DNA from: Dysgonamonadaceae bacterium
Lineage (GTDB): Bacteria; Bacteroidota; Bacteroidia; Bacteroidales; Azobacteroidaceae
Direction of reading: 5' to 3'
NCBI GenBank assembly: GCA_031257875.1
Contig: JAIRNV010000161.1
Coordinates: 1 to 41,472 of the forward strand
DNA length: 41,472 nt
Below the pieces are notes generated by a model. The model was not told the DNA's origin, made no database searches, and saw only the letters and a list, made by a program, of their open reading frames with translations. Of this stretch, positions 16,369 to 24,154 are shown piece after piece. Every line of letters starts with the position of its first letter. Position 1 is the stretch's first letter. The position numbers were made by a program, and so were the translations under genes.

Positions 16369-17100
16369 ATGATTTGTTGTTGCTGCATAAGCCGCAACTT
16401 TGTTTTTTTCGGAAAAATCGAGAATTTTCTCAGTAAACAATGGGATTTTTTTTACCATTGTTTGCTCAAATTCAATATTGTTTTTTTCTGTATGATATTC
16501 AATCTCTTTTGGTATAGCTACACCTTTCTTTAAACTTGTTTTCTGGTAATCTATTGAACGAACAGGATTTGGAATATTAAAATATTGTTGTAAAGTTTCC
16601 CAGTCATTGTTACGAATCGTTACAATATCACGCAAATAGAAACTTACCCAACTTTCACCAATTTTGAAGTTTGGAACGACTTGTTCTAATTTTTCCTGCG
16701 AAATATCTGAATATTTTTTGTCTAATTCAAAACCGATATAATTTCTACCTAACCTTTTTGCTGAAATTGCAGTTGTTCCTGTACCCGAAAATGGGTCTAA
16801 AACAATATCATTTTTATCTGTTGTCATCAAAATCAGTCTATCCATCAAGTGCAAAGGCAGCTGGCAAGGGTGCGGGTCGCGTTTTGAATTGTGTTTAATT
16901 CTATGAATATCTGTCCAAACATCAGAAATCAGGGGTCCAAAAGGGTGTAATCCGTCTTTCTTTCCGCCGTAATCTTTCCATAAATAACCTTGTTTGCGGT
17001 CGCGTTTATGTGGATGGCGGAGTTCGTATATTTTTGCACCTTTCGCTTCTTTTGTGTAAAACAAAATGCCGTAATGCCCCGGTTGCAAGGATTTTCCCAT
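16336..17100 (-). CDS. N-terminally truncated DNA methyltransferase with an nfnA-derived tail
   Basis: A 254-residue piece of a beta-class N4/N6 DNA methyltransferase. HPCQLPLHLMDRLI and DPFSGTGTTAISAKRLGRNYIGFE are the SAM-binding end, but the catalytic (S/D/N)PP(Y/W) motif that should precede them is absent, and the gene starts at the equivalent of the middle of the protein. It is therefore probably inactive alone. Residues 120-240 are unassigned and may be a recognition part. The last residues RLNAYKGYE match the end of NfnA (RLNAYKDYE), and the DNA here is a diverged copy of the nfnA 3' end. It lies 8 bp after the small ORF at 17109. Confidence 0.75.
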   Translation of the reverse strand: MGKSLQPGHYGILFYTKEAKGAKIYELRHPHKRDRKQGYLWKDYGGKKDGLHPFGPLISDVWTDIHRIKHNSKRDPHPCQLPLHLMDRLILMTTDKNDIVLDPFSGTGTTAISAKRLGRNYIGFELDKKYSDISQEKLEQVVPNFKIGESWVSFYLRDIVTIRNNDWETLQQYFNIPNPVRSIDYQKTSLKKGVAIPKEIEYHTEKNNIEFEQTMVKKIPLFTEKILDFSEKNKVAAYAATTNHIRLNAYKGYE

Positions 17101-17108
17101 CCTTGTAT

Positions 17109-17333
17109 TTATTCATATAGGTTCTCAAACTTATTGGATAAAACATTTGGACTTATATCTCCCCCATCGGAATTAAAAGTCTCATTGTTGAACTCATCTG
17201 CAACCCAAACGTAATGCTCAATTCCTCGAATTGAGATTTTCATTGGGACTAAATGAACGCCTGTTGAAAAAATTCTCGGTTGTCGTTCTGCAAATTGATA
17301 ATCTAATAATATCTGCTCTGTTTTTAAACTCAT
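17109..17333 (-). CDS. Small ORF of unknown function in the cassette
   Basis: A 74-residue ORF packed between the putative nuclease (6 bp away) and the truncated methyltransferase (8 bp). It contains PRIFSTGVHLVPMKISIRGIEHYVWVAD; no family recognised. The close spacing and matching composition suggest it is translated as part of the cassette. It could also be the remnant of a larger gene. No helix-turn-helix typical of a controller protein is obvious. Confidence 0.5.
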   Translation of the reverse strand: MSLKTEQILLDYQFAERQPRIFSTGVHLVPMKISIRGIEHYVWVADEFNNETFNSDGGDISPNVLSNKFENLYE

Positions 17334-17339
17334 AATTTT

Positions 17340-17906
17340 TTAATCTTTATTTGGTGCTTTATATAAACAATTCCACACACTTTGATTTTGCCATATTTCT
17401 ATAACACTATCGTGCCATTCTTCGTCGTCAGGATTTTGAATCAAGTGTTCTACTAATTTATTCAATGGTGTCGGAAATTTCAATTGAAGTTTTGGTAAAA
17501 ATTTCAAAGTTGAGCCTTTTGAAATCCGTTTTGTATATTTCATCCATTCGTTGAGATTGGCAATAAATTCGTCATCTGCCGAAAATTGCATTTGCTTTTT
17601 CAGAAATGGAAATCCTTTAACCATTACGACATAATTTTGTGGTACTAATACGAAATATATCCAATAATCTCTTTCAAAGAACAGTTTATCAATTCCGATT
17701 GTACTGCTTATAGCAATCCAATTAAAAGAATTTTGCATCGTTTTGACTTCGATTTTCCTCACTTCGCCATCTTTATTAGTTGATAATCCATTAAAACCTG
17801 ACGTTTTCTTAACAAGTTGAATATTGCAACCCTTAAAAGTTTCCACAGAGCAGGCTAAACCTACTCCTACTTTTTCTAATGCATTCGGGTGTGATATTTC
17901 TGCCAT
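17340..17906 (-). CDS. Putative restriction endonuclease (PD-(D/E)xK-like)
   Basis: A 188-residue protein placed directly after a DNA methyltransferase (3 bp gap). KKTSGFNGLSTNKDGEVRKIEVKTMQ resembles the nuclease core of DUF3883/NO-domain-type proteins, where an acidic residue is followed by (I)EVK. The following WIAISSTIGIDKLFFERDYWIYFVLV fits the strand-helix-strand after the core. The residue at the usual first Asp is Asn (GFNG), so activity is uncertain. The C-terminal half (KLQLKFPTPLNKLVEHL) is unassigned. I infer a type II-like endonuclease from motif and context only. Confidence 0.55.
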   Translation of the reverse strand: MAEISHPNALEKVGVGLACSVETFKGCNIQLVKKTSGFNGLSTNKDGEVRKIEVKTMQNSFNWIAISSTIGIDKLFFERDYWIYFVLVPQNYVVMVKGFPFLKKQMQFSADDEFIANLNEWMKYTKRISKGSTLKFLPKLQLKFPTPLNKLVEHLIQNPDDEEWHDSVIEIWQNQSVWNCLYKAPNKD

Positions 17907-17909
17907 ATT

Positions 17910-19169
17910 TTATGCTGCTATTTTATTGCTATCAAAACATTTATATTCATCTTTCATTGTATTTCGCATACCTTTAATGGGTTTCAGAATACTTTTAACT
18001 AATGGCAAACTGTATTTCTTTGCAGAATCAATAATCGTTTGTTCTAATCGTATTCCGCCTGTTTGGTTGGTATTTGAGCCAATAATCATTGCAAAATACT
18101 TGTCTTTTTTGAGAACACGCGAGATTTCAGCACAAACTTTGTCCATATCCGCAAAATAATTATTAAGTCGTTCGGTTTTGTTTTTTCCTTTTAGTCCAAT
18201 TAAATTTGCTTTCAATTCTTTTGTATTGTATCCCAAAAATTCAAGTTGGTCTTTGTCGTTTTCAACATAATCTATTGCAAATGAATACGGCGGTGAAGTA
18301 ATTACACAATTGATACTTTCATTTGGCAAGTCAATTTTCAACGCTTCGGAATTGCTTAAAATCGTGGTTTTACCCATTTCGCTTTGCTTGAAATAAGGAT
18401 TTTTCAAAGTTGATTTTACCGTTTCAATGTATCGCGGCAATACTTTTGCAAAAAGTTGTTCGTGATTTGAACGTACAACACGCTTTGAATATCCCAAAGC
18501 ATCTAACCAGGCAAGAAAAGCAAGGTTATACATCTTCTGTTTTTCAATATCTTTTACCTCTAATATGCGTTTCGGAACGTTGCCATGTTTGAAGAAATCG
18601 AACAGTTTTTTGTTGTCGAATGGCGTTTTTTCTAACAAATCCACATCAATTGTCAAAGATTCGTATTTCACTTTTATCATAAACTGGCAAAACAGACTGA
18701 CATCAACAGCATACGAATTAATACCCATCAAAGCCGCTTCCACATTAGCAGTCCCACTGCCCGCCATCGGGTCTAAAACTGTTTCATTTTTTTCAATGCC
18801 CAAAATATTGAATAATCCTTTTATTAGTTGTGGGTGAAATTTGCCGCGATACGGGAAAAGTCCGTGCGTGGCATAACCTGTCGAAAATTGTCCTTCTTCA
18901 AAATATGCCTGCGTTTGTGAAGAACGATTTTCGTTGATTGTCTCGTTGTAATTTGAATAAAGCAAGTAATGATTTGTCGGCTTATTGTCAATAGATTTGA
19001 CAAATGCAGAGCGTTCCAGAAGTTGCCCTTTGGTTAAGCAATTAAATTCCAAGTAAGCCATCTCAATCTCGAACATCTCATCAACGCTCGGCAAAAGTTC
19101 AATGTTTTTGCCGAAGGTTGCGGAAACGAACGAGGGGAGATTATAAAACTGCTTATTCATTTTGCCCAT
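17910..19169 (-). CDS. DNA adenine/cytosine-N4 methyltransferase
   Basis: A 419-residue SAM-dependent methyltransferase with motif I DPMAGSGTANVEAALMG first and the catalytic TSPPYSFAIDYVEND later, about 150 residues downstream, consistent with an amino-methyltransferase. GKFHPQLIKGLFNILG is typical of a family also seen in the operon at 26-29 kb. The better start may be Met4 (ATG at 19158-19160), which overlaps the previous stop as ATGA. It is the only complete methyltransferase of this cassette and would protect the host if the 17340 gene is the matching nuclease. Confidence 0.85.
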   Translation of the reverse strand: MGKMNKQFYNLPSFVSATFGKNIELLPSVDEMFEIEMAYLEFNCLTKGQLLERSAFVKSIDNKPTNHYLLYSNYNETINENRSSQTQAYFEEGQFSTGYATHGLFPYRGKFHPQLIKGLFNILGIEKNETVLDPMAGSGTANVEAALMGINSYAVDVSLFCQFMIKVKYESLTIDVDLLEKTPFDNKKLFDFFKHGNVPKRILEVKDIEKQKMYNLAFLAWLDALGYSKRVVRSNHEQLFAKVLPRYIETVKSTLKNPYFKQSEMGKTTILSNSEALKIDLPNESINCVITSPPYSFAIDYVENDKDQLEFLGYNTKELKANLIGLKGKNKTERLNNYFADMDKVCAEISRVLKKDKYFAMIIGSNTNQTGGIRLEQTIIDSAKKYSLPLVKSILKPIKGMRNTMKDEYKCFDSNKIAA

Positions 19170-19598
19170 TTTCTAATAGCCGCCACAATACTCTCGGTAT
19201 TCCAACGAACATCTTCTTTTGAACGGGAACTGACTGTTGTTGAAATCCGTTCTTGCCCGCGAGGAATTACACCAACGACAGGAAGTTCTAATCTTATTGC
19301 AGTGTCTAATTCCCATTCTATCCAATCACTTATATAATGAGGCTTGTAATTCTCGCTTGATATAAACTTGTTCTTCTTCGCCTTCGTTTTCTGAACTATG
19401 CGTGCCAATCAGAAAAATGGTAACGGTAGAATCCGACAGATAATCTTCACGGATTTTACGCAGAATATAATCCTCATCGTCAGAATCAATTGCTTCGTTC
19501 AACGATTTGTCAATCATATCCACACCTAAATTATTTTGGATATAATTTTTGTAGGCTTTGTCTTCCCTTTTATGTGAGATAAAAACTCTGTGTGCCAT
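19157..19598 (-). pseudogene. Broken or chimeric TIR-like domain gene
   Basis: The 5' frame (19598 to 19326, 90 residues) begins MAHRVFISHKREDKAYKNYIQ and reads DEDYILRKIREDYLSDSTVTIFLIGTHSS, a TIR-like (SEFIR/DUF1863-like) N-terminal half. It ends prematurely at ASLYK. The 3' half continues in another frame (to 19157) with SDWIEWELDTAIRLELPVVGVIPRGQ and WNTESIVAAIRKWAK, the C-terminal half of a TIR-like protein. The EGEEEQ.YIKRELQASLY phrase belongs, as I remember, to a different TIR subfamily from the WIEWELDTAI phrase, so a recombination between two TIR-type genes is likelier than a simple frameshift. TIR proteins in such settings are usually antiphage NADases. It overlaps the methyltransferase start. 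Confidence 0.65.
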
Positions 19599-19656
19599 AA
19601 TAATACGTTTTTACTTATTCAAATCTTCGTTTACAATATTTTATTTTCAGACAACT

Positions 19657-19681
19657 CCCCAATGAAGCGAAGTGATTGGGG
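19657..19681 (-). terminator. Hairpin after nfnA
   Basis: ccccaat (19657-19663) and attgggg (19675-19681) with a loop containing gaagcgaag. On the minus strand it lies just downstream of the nfnA stop, before the TIR-like gene. No clear T-run follows the stem, so termination strength is doubtful. Confidence 0.45.
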
Positions 19682-19740
19682 GTTATTTATATTTTATCGC
19701 TCTGCTGCAATTATTATCAATTAGACCATCAACTGTCAAT

Positions 19741-19773
19741 TCACTCGTAGTCTTTGTAAGCATTCAAGCGCAT
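19741..19773. repeat. Direct repeat, cassette edge at nfnA
   Basis: The intact 3' end of nfnA, paired with 16336-16368 (27 of 33 positions identical). The pair suggests insertion into the gene's 3' end with restoration of the tail. Confidence 0.85.
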
Positions 19774-20532
19774 CAGCATTTCGTCAAAATTGACCTGATG
19801 CGCGTCAAATTCAGGCCCGTCTACACACACAAAGCGGGTTTTCCCGCCGACCGTGACGCGACAGGCGCCGCACATTCCCGTTCCGTCTACCATTATCGTA
19901 TTCAGTGAAGCGACCGTAGGAATTTCATATTTCCCTGTCAATAAAGAAACGAATTTCATCATGACAGCCGGGCCTATCGTTACGCACAAATCAACTTTTT
20001 CGCGATTGATAATCTGCTCAACGCCAAGAGTAACCAGCCCTTTTTGCCCGTAAGAACCGTCGTCGGTCATTATCATTACTTCGTCGGCAAAACTTCTCAT
20101 TTCCTTTTCCAAAATAATCAACCCCTCGGTTCGCGCGGCCAAAACGACAATCACTTTATTTCCCGCCCGTTTCATGGCGCGGGCAATCGGATACATGGGA
20201 GCGGTTCCCACGCCGCCGCAGGCACACACAACCGTACCGAAGCGTTCAATATGAGTAGATCTTCCCAAAGGGCCTACCAAATCGTCGATATACTCGCCTT
20301 CATTGAGGGCGCAAATTTTCCGGGATGATTTTCCTACCTGTTGAATGATTAAAGTAATCGTTCCGTTTTGAATATCCGAATCGGCGATCGTCAAAGGGAT
20401 ACGTTCTCCGAATTTTCCTATTTTCAGGATAACGAAATGTCCGGGTTTTCCGGACTTTGCAATCAACGGGGCTTCAACCGCAAATCGAACCACGTTTTCG
20501 GAGAGAATTTCTTTTTTAATAATTTTATTCAT
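19741..20532 (-). CDS. NfnA / sulfide dehydrogenase B-type ferredoxin-NADP reductase subunit
   Basis: A 263-residue flavin- and NAD-binding protein of the dihydroorotate-dehydrogenase electron-transfer (PyrK-like) family. RIPLTIAD is the flavin-binding RxxS/T-type region. CACGGVGTAPMYPIARAMK is the NAD(P)-binding GGxG region. GTGMCGACRVTVGGKTRFVCVDGP holds four Cys for the [2Fe-2S] cluster. With the gene at 14842 it would form an NfnAB-type complex that links NADH, ferredoxin and NADP+ by electron bifurcation in anaerobes. TAATTTTG at 20563-20570 (minus) is a plausible -7 box, without a good -33. Confidence 0.88.
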   Translation of the reverse strand: MNKIIKKEILSENVVRFAVEAPLIAKSGKPGHFVILKIGKFGERIPLTIADSDIQNGTITLIIQQVGKSSRKICALNEGEYIDDLVGPLGRSTHIERFGTVVCACGGVGTAPMYPIARAMKRAGNKVIVVLAARTEGLIILEKEMRSFADEVMIMTDDGSYGQKGLVTLGVEQIINREKVDLCVTIGPAVMMKFVSLLTGKYEIPTVASLNTIMVDGTGMCGACRVTVGGKTRFVCVDGPEFDAHQVNFDEMLMRLNAYKDYE

Positions 20533-20660
20533 GCTTTGCTTAACAAATTCTTATTTTGCGTGCAAAATTACATAAAATTTCTCTTTAAACCGCTAAAAAG
20601 ACAGTTTTTTGTTCAATTGGCCTCCCGCTGCGTCTATCAAGGACTGTGCATCCGGCACAA

Positions 20661-20670
20661 AGGGGGGGGG
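20661..20670. other. Poly-G tract in intergenic DNA
   Basis: A run of about ten G in 'cacaaaggggggggggcttcc' between nfnA and the HU-like gene. The tract follows a non-coding stretch; such runs are prone to length error in replication and sequencing. Confidence 0.8.
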
Positions 20671-20713
20671 GCTTCCGGTCATCATGGATGGGGGCTTTCC
20701 ATACAACGCAAAA

Positions 20714-20740
20714 GAGGCTTTGCGTCAAACACAAAGCCTC
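20714..20740 (-). terminator. Terminator of the HU-like gene
   Basis: Plus strand gaggctttg (20714-20722) and caaagcctc (20732-20740). On the minus strand the stem is followed by TTTT. A perfect 9-bp stem 26 bp after the stop codon. Confidence 0.8.
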
Positions 20741-20765
20741 CTATCAGAAAGGTGAAAAAAAGAAT

Positions 20766-21473
20766 TTACTTAACGATGAATACCTTGTTGAAAGTTATCG
20801 ACCGGGGTTCTTTCAGCGGTTTCTTGACGTTTCCCGAATATTGAGTCGTTATCTTCAACTGCACGGGTTCGTCGAGAACCATTTGCGGGGCAACAATCAG
20901 CAGCTCGGAAGGATTGTTGACAACAAGGTCGACCGCCGCCACGGGATAAACGGCTTCGGGGTCTTCCACACTGATAAATTCAACGCGCACGGTGGGATTC
21001 GTACCGGTAATTTTCAGGTTGTGTCCGAAGATTTTCACGTTGCCGCCGCGGGTAATAAACTGATTGGTCGTGCCGCTCTTAATGTCGTCGACATAACTGA
21101 TACTCAGTTGAACGGTCGGTTCCACATGCCGCAGCGTATTTTGTTTCGCCGCTTCGAGCAGTTCTTTGGAAGGGGTAATTTTGGATACGACCGTGGTCGG
21201 ATATTCGCCTTCCTTAAAAACGCCGGGAATGGAAAAATGGTAATGCGCCAGCCGTCCATTGTAGCTTTCGCCCCTGCCAAACCGTTTCAGTATAATTCTG
21301 TCAGCCGTTTCGAACACGGCGAGCGCTTCGGCTTTACTGATACCGACATTGCTTTCGGAAATTTCTTCGGCCAAATCATCCTCCGAGAAGGAGTGCACGT
21401 TGACAACCCGCGCATAGCGGTCGTTGGGATCTTTCGGCGTAAGCGGATTGTCTTCAAATACATAATCAATCAT
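20766..21473 (-). CDS. HU-like DNA-binding protein with C-terminal DUF4469-type domain
   Basis: A 235-residue protein. The N-terminal 120 residues (ARVVNVHSFSEDDLAEEISE, ISKAEALAVFETADRIILKRFGRGES, AHYHFSIPGVF) follow the HU/IHF-like layout seen in Bacteroidota 'DNA-binding domain-containing proteins'. The C-terminal 110 residues (TTNQFITRGGNVKIFGHNLKITG, ELLIVAPQMVLDEPVQLKITTQY) look like a DUF4469 Ig/TIG-like domain. Such proteins are numerous in the phylum and of unknown function. A single gene with its own promoter and terminator. Confidence 0.8.
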   Translation of the reverse strand: MIDYVFEDNPLTPKDPNDRYARVVNVHSFSEDDLAEEISESNVGISKAEALAVFETADRIILKRFGRGESYNGRLAHYHFSIPGVFKEGEYPTTVVSKITPSKELLEAAKQNTLRHVEPTVQLSISYVDDIKSGTTNQFITRGGNVKIFGHNLKITGTNPTVRVEFISVEDPEAVYPVAAVDLVVNNPSELLIVAPQMVLDEPVQLKITTQYSGNVKKPLKEPRSITFNKVFIVK

Positions 21474-21554
21474 AACTTTTTCTTTTTTTTAATGTTAATA
21501 ATATGAATAAACTCACTGTTACCGGTTTTACTGCCTCCTGATGTAAAACCGGCG

Positions 21555-21585
21555 CAAAGATATGGTTTTTTTTTATATATGCAAA
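21555..21585 (-). promoter_or_regulatory. Promoter of the HU-like gene
   Basis: On the minus strand TTTG, 19 bp, TATCTTTG (plus coordinates 21582-21585 and 21555-21562). An exact match to the phylum consensus; leader of about 75 nt. Confidence 0.75.
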
Positions 21586-21668
21586 AGAAAAATGTTACAA
21601 ATTAGCAAATTTATACGCAAATTCATTATTTTCCGTTATTAGCTAATAAATAATTTAGTTTTCCACGA

Positions 21669-24074
21669 ATGAATTTACGGTTTATACTTATTTTCCCCCT
21701 GATATGGATTTCTCTTTCCGGTTTTTCCGGGCAAGCCCGAATTTCAGGTATTGTAACCGATACGGATGGTATCCCTTTGGAACTGGCGAGCGTTCAGGTA
21801 GAAAAATCGGCCGTTGGCGCTTTTACCGGCGAAAAAGGACGGTATGCGCTGAATGTGCCGCCGACCGATTCCTGCGTCCTCGTCTTTTCCTGTTTGGGAT
21901 ACGGTAAAACCAAAAGGATAATTCCTTCCGTAACCGGCGATATGACTGTCAATGTCCGGCTGAAGAAAACCGATTTTGAACTGGCTGCCGTGACCGTAAC
22001 TGCTAAAAGGCAGCCGTCAAGCATGATGGAAAGTATCCGTACCGACCGCAACCGTTTGAATGTCGACGCTACGGGCGGAAGTATCGAATCGCTCGTGGTC
22101 ACGGCCGGAATGGGCGTTTCTTCCTCGAATGAACTCAGTACGCAGTATTCCGTGCGCGGCGGAAATTACAGTGAAAATATCGTTTACGTAAACGGAACGG
22201 AAATCTACCGTCCGATTTTGATTCGTAGCGGACAACAGGAGGGTTTGAGTTTCATCAATCCCGATTTGGTTGACGAAGTGGCCTTTTCTTCCGGGGGATT
22301 TGAAGCGCGGTACGGCGACAAAATGTCGTCTGTGCTGGACGTGACTTACAAAAAACCGGAACGGCTGGAAGGCGGCGTTACCGGAAGTCTGCTGGGCGGA
22401 AATGTTTATATCGGAAATGCTTCCGGGCGGTTTACCCAAATTACCGGATTGCGCTACAAACGGGGGACTACCCTGCTGAAAACGCTGGATGAGAAAGGCG
22501 ATTACAATCCGACGGCGATTGATTTGCAAACGCACATGACTTACGCACTGACGTCTAAACTCAACCTGAGTTTTTTGGGTAATTATTCCGAAAACACCTA
22601 CGATTTTATCCCTGCCAACAGGGAAACTTCTTTCGGGACAATGGACGTGCCGCGCAAGTTTGAAATAGCATACGACGGCGCCGAAAAGGACAAATTCAGG
22701 ACTTTATTCGGCGCCGCCACTTTGAAATACAACATCGCCGAACATGCGGATGTGGCTTTGCAGGCGTCGGCTTTCCAATCGACGGAACAGGAAAATTACG
22801 ATATTGCCGGCCAGTACTGGCTGAGCAACGTGATGAGCGAAAATGAAAAAGAACTCACCGGAACAGGTTCGTTTCTTAATCATGCCCGCAATTACCTGCA
22901 AACGGATGTGATGAGTATCGCTTTGAACGGAAGTTTCGGTTTCGGTCAAAACACTGTCCGGTGGTCGGTGGCTTATCAAAAAGAAAAAAACAAAGACCGT
23001 ATCCGGGAGTGGGAATTGCAGGATTCGATGGGTTATTCTCTGCCGTATAATGAAGAAACACTGCGGGTTTACAGCAATCTTTTCTCAAAAAACGATGTCG
23101 CGTCCGACCGTTTTTCCGGCTATTTGCAGGACACTTACCGCTTTCGCACCGAAGCCGGACTGTTTTCGATAACCGCAGGGATACGCGGTTCGTACTGGAA
23201 TTTCAACAGGGAATTTATTTTCAGTCCGCGGGCTTCCCTGCGTTTTATTCCTTCCCGGAATGAAAATCTTGTTTTCCGTTTGGCTACCGGTATTTATTAC
23301 CAGGCGCCGTTTTACAAGGAGTTCCGAACCGTTGTCGAAGACGGATATGGCAACGGAATCATTTATTTAAACAACCGAATCAAATCGCAGCGTTCCATTC
23401 ATTTTGTGCTTGGAAACGATTATAAATTCAATTTCGACAGCCGCCCGTTTAAGTTTACGTCTGAACTGTATTACAAAAAGATGGATAACCTGGTTCCCTA
23501 TACTGTGAATAATGTGCGGATAGATTATTACGGTTCCAACGTTTCGTACGGTTATTCCGCCGGTATCGACATGAAACTGTTTGGGCAGTTTGTTCCCGGA
23601 ACGGATTCATGGTTAGGCTTTTCACTGATGGAAGCCAAACAGTATATCAACGGTAAAAAAGTTCCCATGCCGACCGACCGGCTGTATAATTTCACGTTCT
23701 ATTTTACCGATTACGCACCTTACATTCCCGATAAAAGAGTTCAGCTCAATTTGCGTGCGATTTGGGCGGGCGGACTTCCATTTAGCGTTCCCGGAGGGCA
23801 GTATAAATACGTGAAAAGTATCCGGACGTCGTCTTACCGCCGGATAGACATCGGAATGACTTACCGTTTGCCGGACGAGAACGACCCGTCCGGGGATTAT
23901 TCTTTTTGGCGATATTTCAGAAACGTTTGGGTGGGAATAGACGTGTTTAACCTTTTCGGCATAAAAAATGTAAGTTCCTATTCCTGGTTTGCCGATACCG
24001 GCGGAATCATGTATGCCGTACCTGATAAACTGACAGGACGGCAACTTAATTTTAAGCTGGTAGCAGAGTTTTGA
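21669..24074 (+). CDS. TonB-dependent receptor with carboxypeptidase-like N-domain
   Basis: An 801-residue outer-membrane receptor. Signal peptide about 1-23, then a carboxypeptidase-regulatory-like beta-sandwich (ARISGIVTDTDGIPLELASVQVEKS to DMTVNVRLKK). The plug domain follows (about 125-235: SIESLVVTAGMGVSSSNELSTQYSVRGG, FEARYGDKMSSVLDVTYK). The rest is a 22-strand-type barrel ending in LNFKLVAEF with terminal Phe. It is not the long SusC type and has no SusD beside it, so the ligand could be a metal complex, peptide or other small molecule. It stands alone; the following TlpA-like gene is convergent. Confidence 0.88.
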   Translation: MNLRFILIFPLIWISLSGFSGQARISGIVTDTDGIPLELASVQVEKSAVGAFTGEKGRYALNVPPTDSCVLVFSCLGYGKTKRIIPSVTGDMTVNVRLKKTDFELAAVTVTAKRQPSSMMESIRTDRNRLNVDATGGSIESLVVTAGMGVSSSNELSTQYSVRGGNYSENIVYVNGTEIYRPILIRSGQQEGLSFINPDLVDEVAFSSGGFEARYGDKMSSVLDVTYKKPERLEGGVTGSLLGGNVYIGNASGRFTQITGLRYKRGTTLLKTLDEKGDYNPTAIDLQTHMTYALTSKLNLSFLGNYSENTYDFIPANRETSFGTMDVPRKFEIAYDGAEKDKFRTLFGAATLKYNIAEHADVALQASAFQSTEQENYDIAGQYWLSNVMSENEKELTGTGSFLNHARNYLQTDVMSIALNGSFGFGQNTVRWSVAYQKEKNKDRIREWELQDSMGYSLPYNEETLRVYSNLFSKNDVASDRFSGYLQDTYRFRTEAGLFSITAGIRGSYWNFNREFIFSPRASLRFIPSRNENLVFRLATGIYYQAPFYKEFRTVVEDGYGNGIIYLNNRIKSQRSIHFVLGNDYKFNFDSRPFKFTSELYYKKMDNLVPYTVNNVRIDYYGSNVSYGYSAGIDMKLFGQFVPGTDSWLGFSLMEAKQYINGKKVPMPTDRLYNFTFYFTDYAPYIPDKRVQLNLRAIWAGGLPFSVPGGQYKYVKSIRTSSYRRIDIGMTYRLPDENDPSGDYSFWRYFRNVWVGIDVFNLFGIKNVSSYSWFADTGGIMYAVPDKLTGRQLNFKLVAEF

Positions 24075-24078
24075 ACCT

Positions 24079-24115
24079 CCCCCCCCCCCCAAAAAACCCC
24101 CTCCGAAAGAGGGGG
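24079..24115. terminator. Poly-C run and C/G hairpin between convergent genes
   Basis: Twelve C (24079-24090), six A, then ccccctc (24097-24103)-cgaaa-gaggggg (24109-24115). The hairpin could terminate either gene, but it also resembles the C/G-rich palindromic repeats seen around 600 and 1600. The poly-C length may be unreliable. Confidence 0.5.
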
Positions 24116-24154
24116 AGTGGCCTTTCCTTAGTTTGGCAAGGACAATGAGAGAGG

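Noticed and set aside
17109-17333. Missing N-terminal half of the truncated methyltransferase
   Set aside because: The 74 residues contain no PP(Y/W) catalytic motif and do not read as methyltransferase sequence.
20646-21506. Plus-strand ORF of 286 codons
   Set aside because: It is antisense to the HU-like gene, which has a matching promoter, terminator and recognisable domains.
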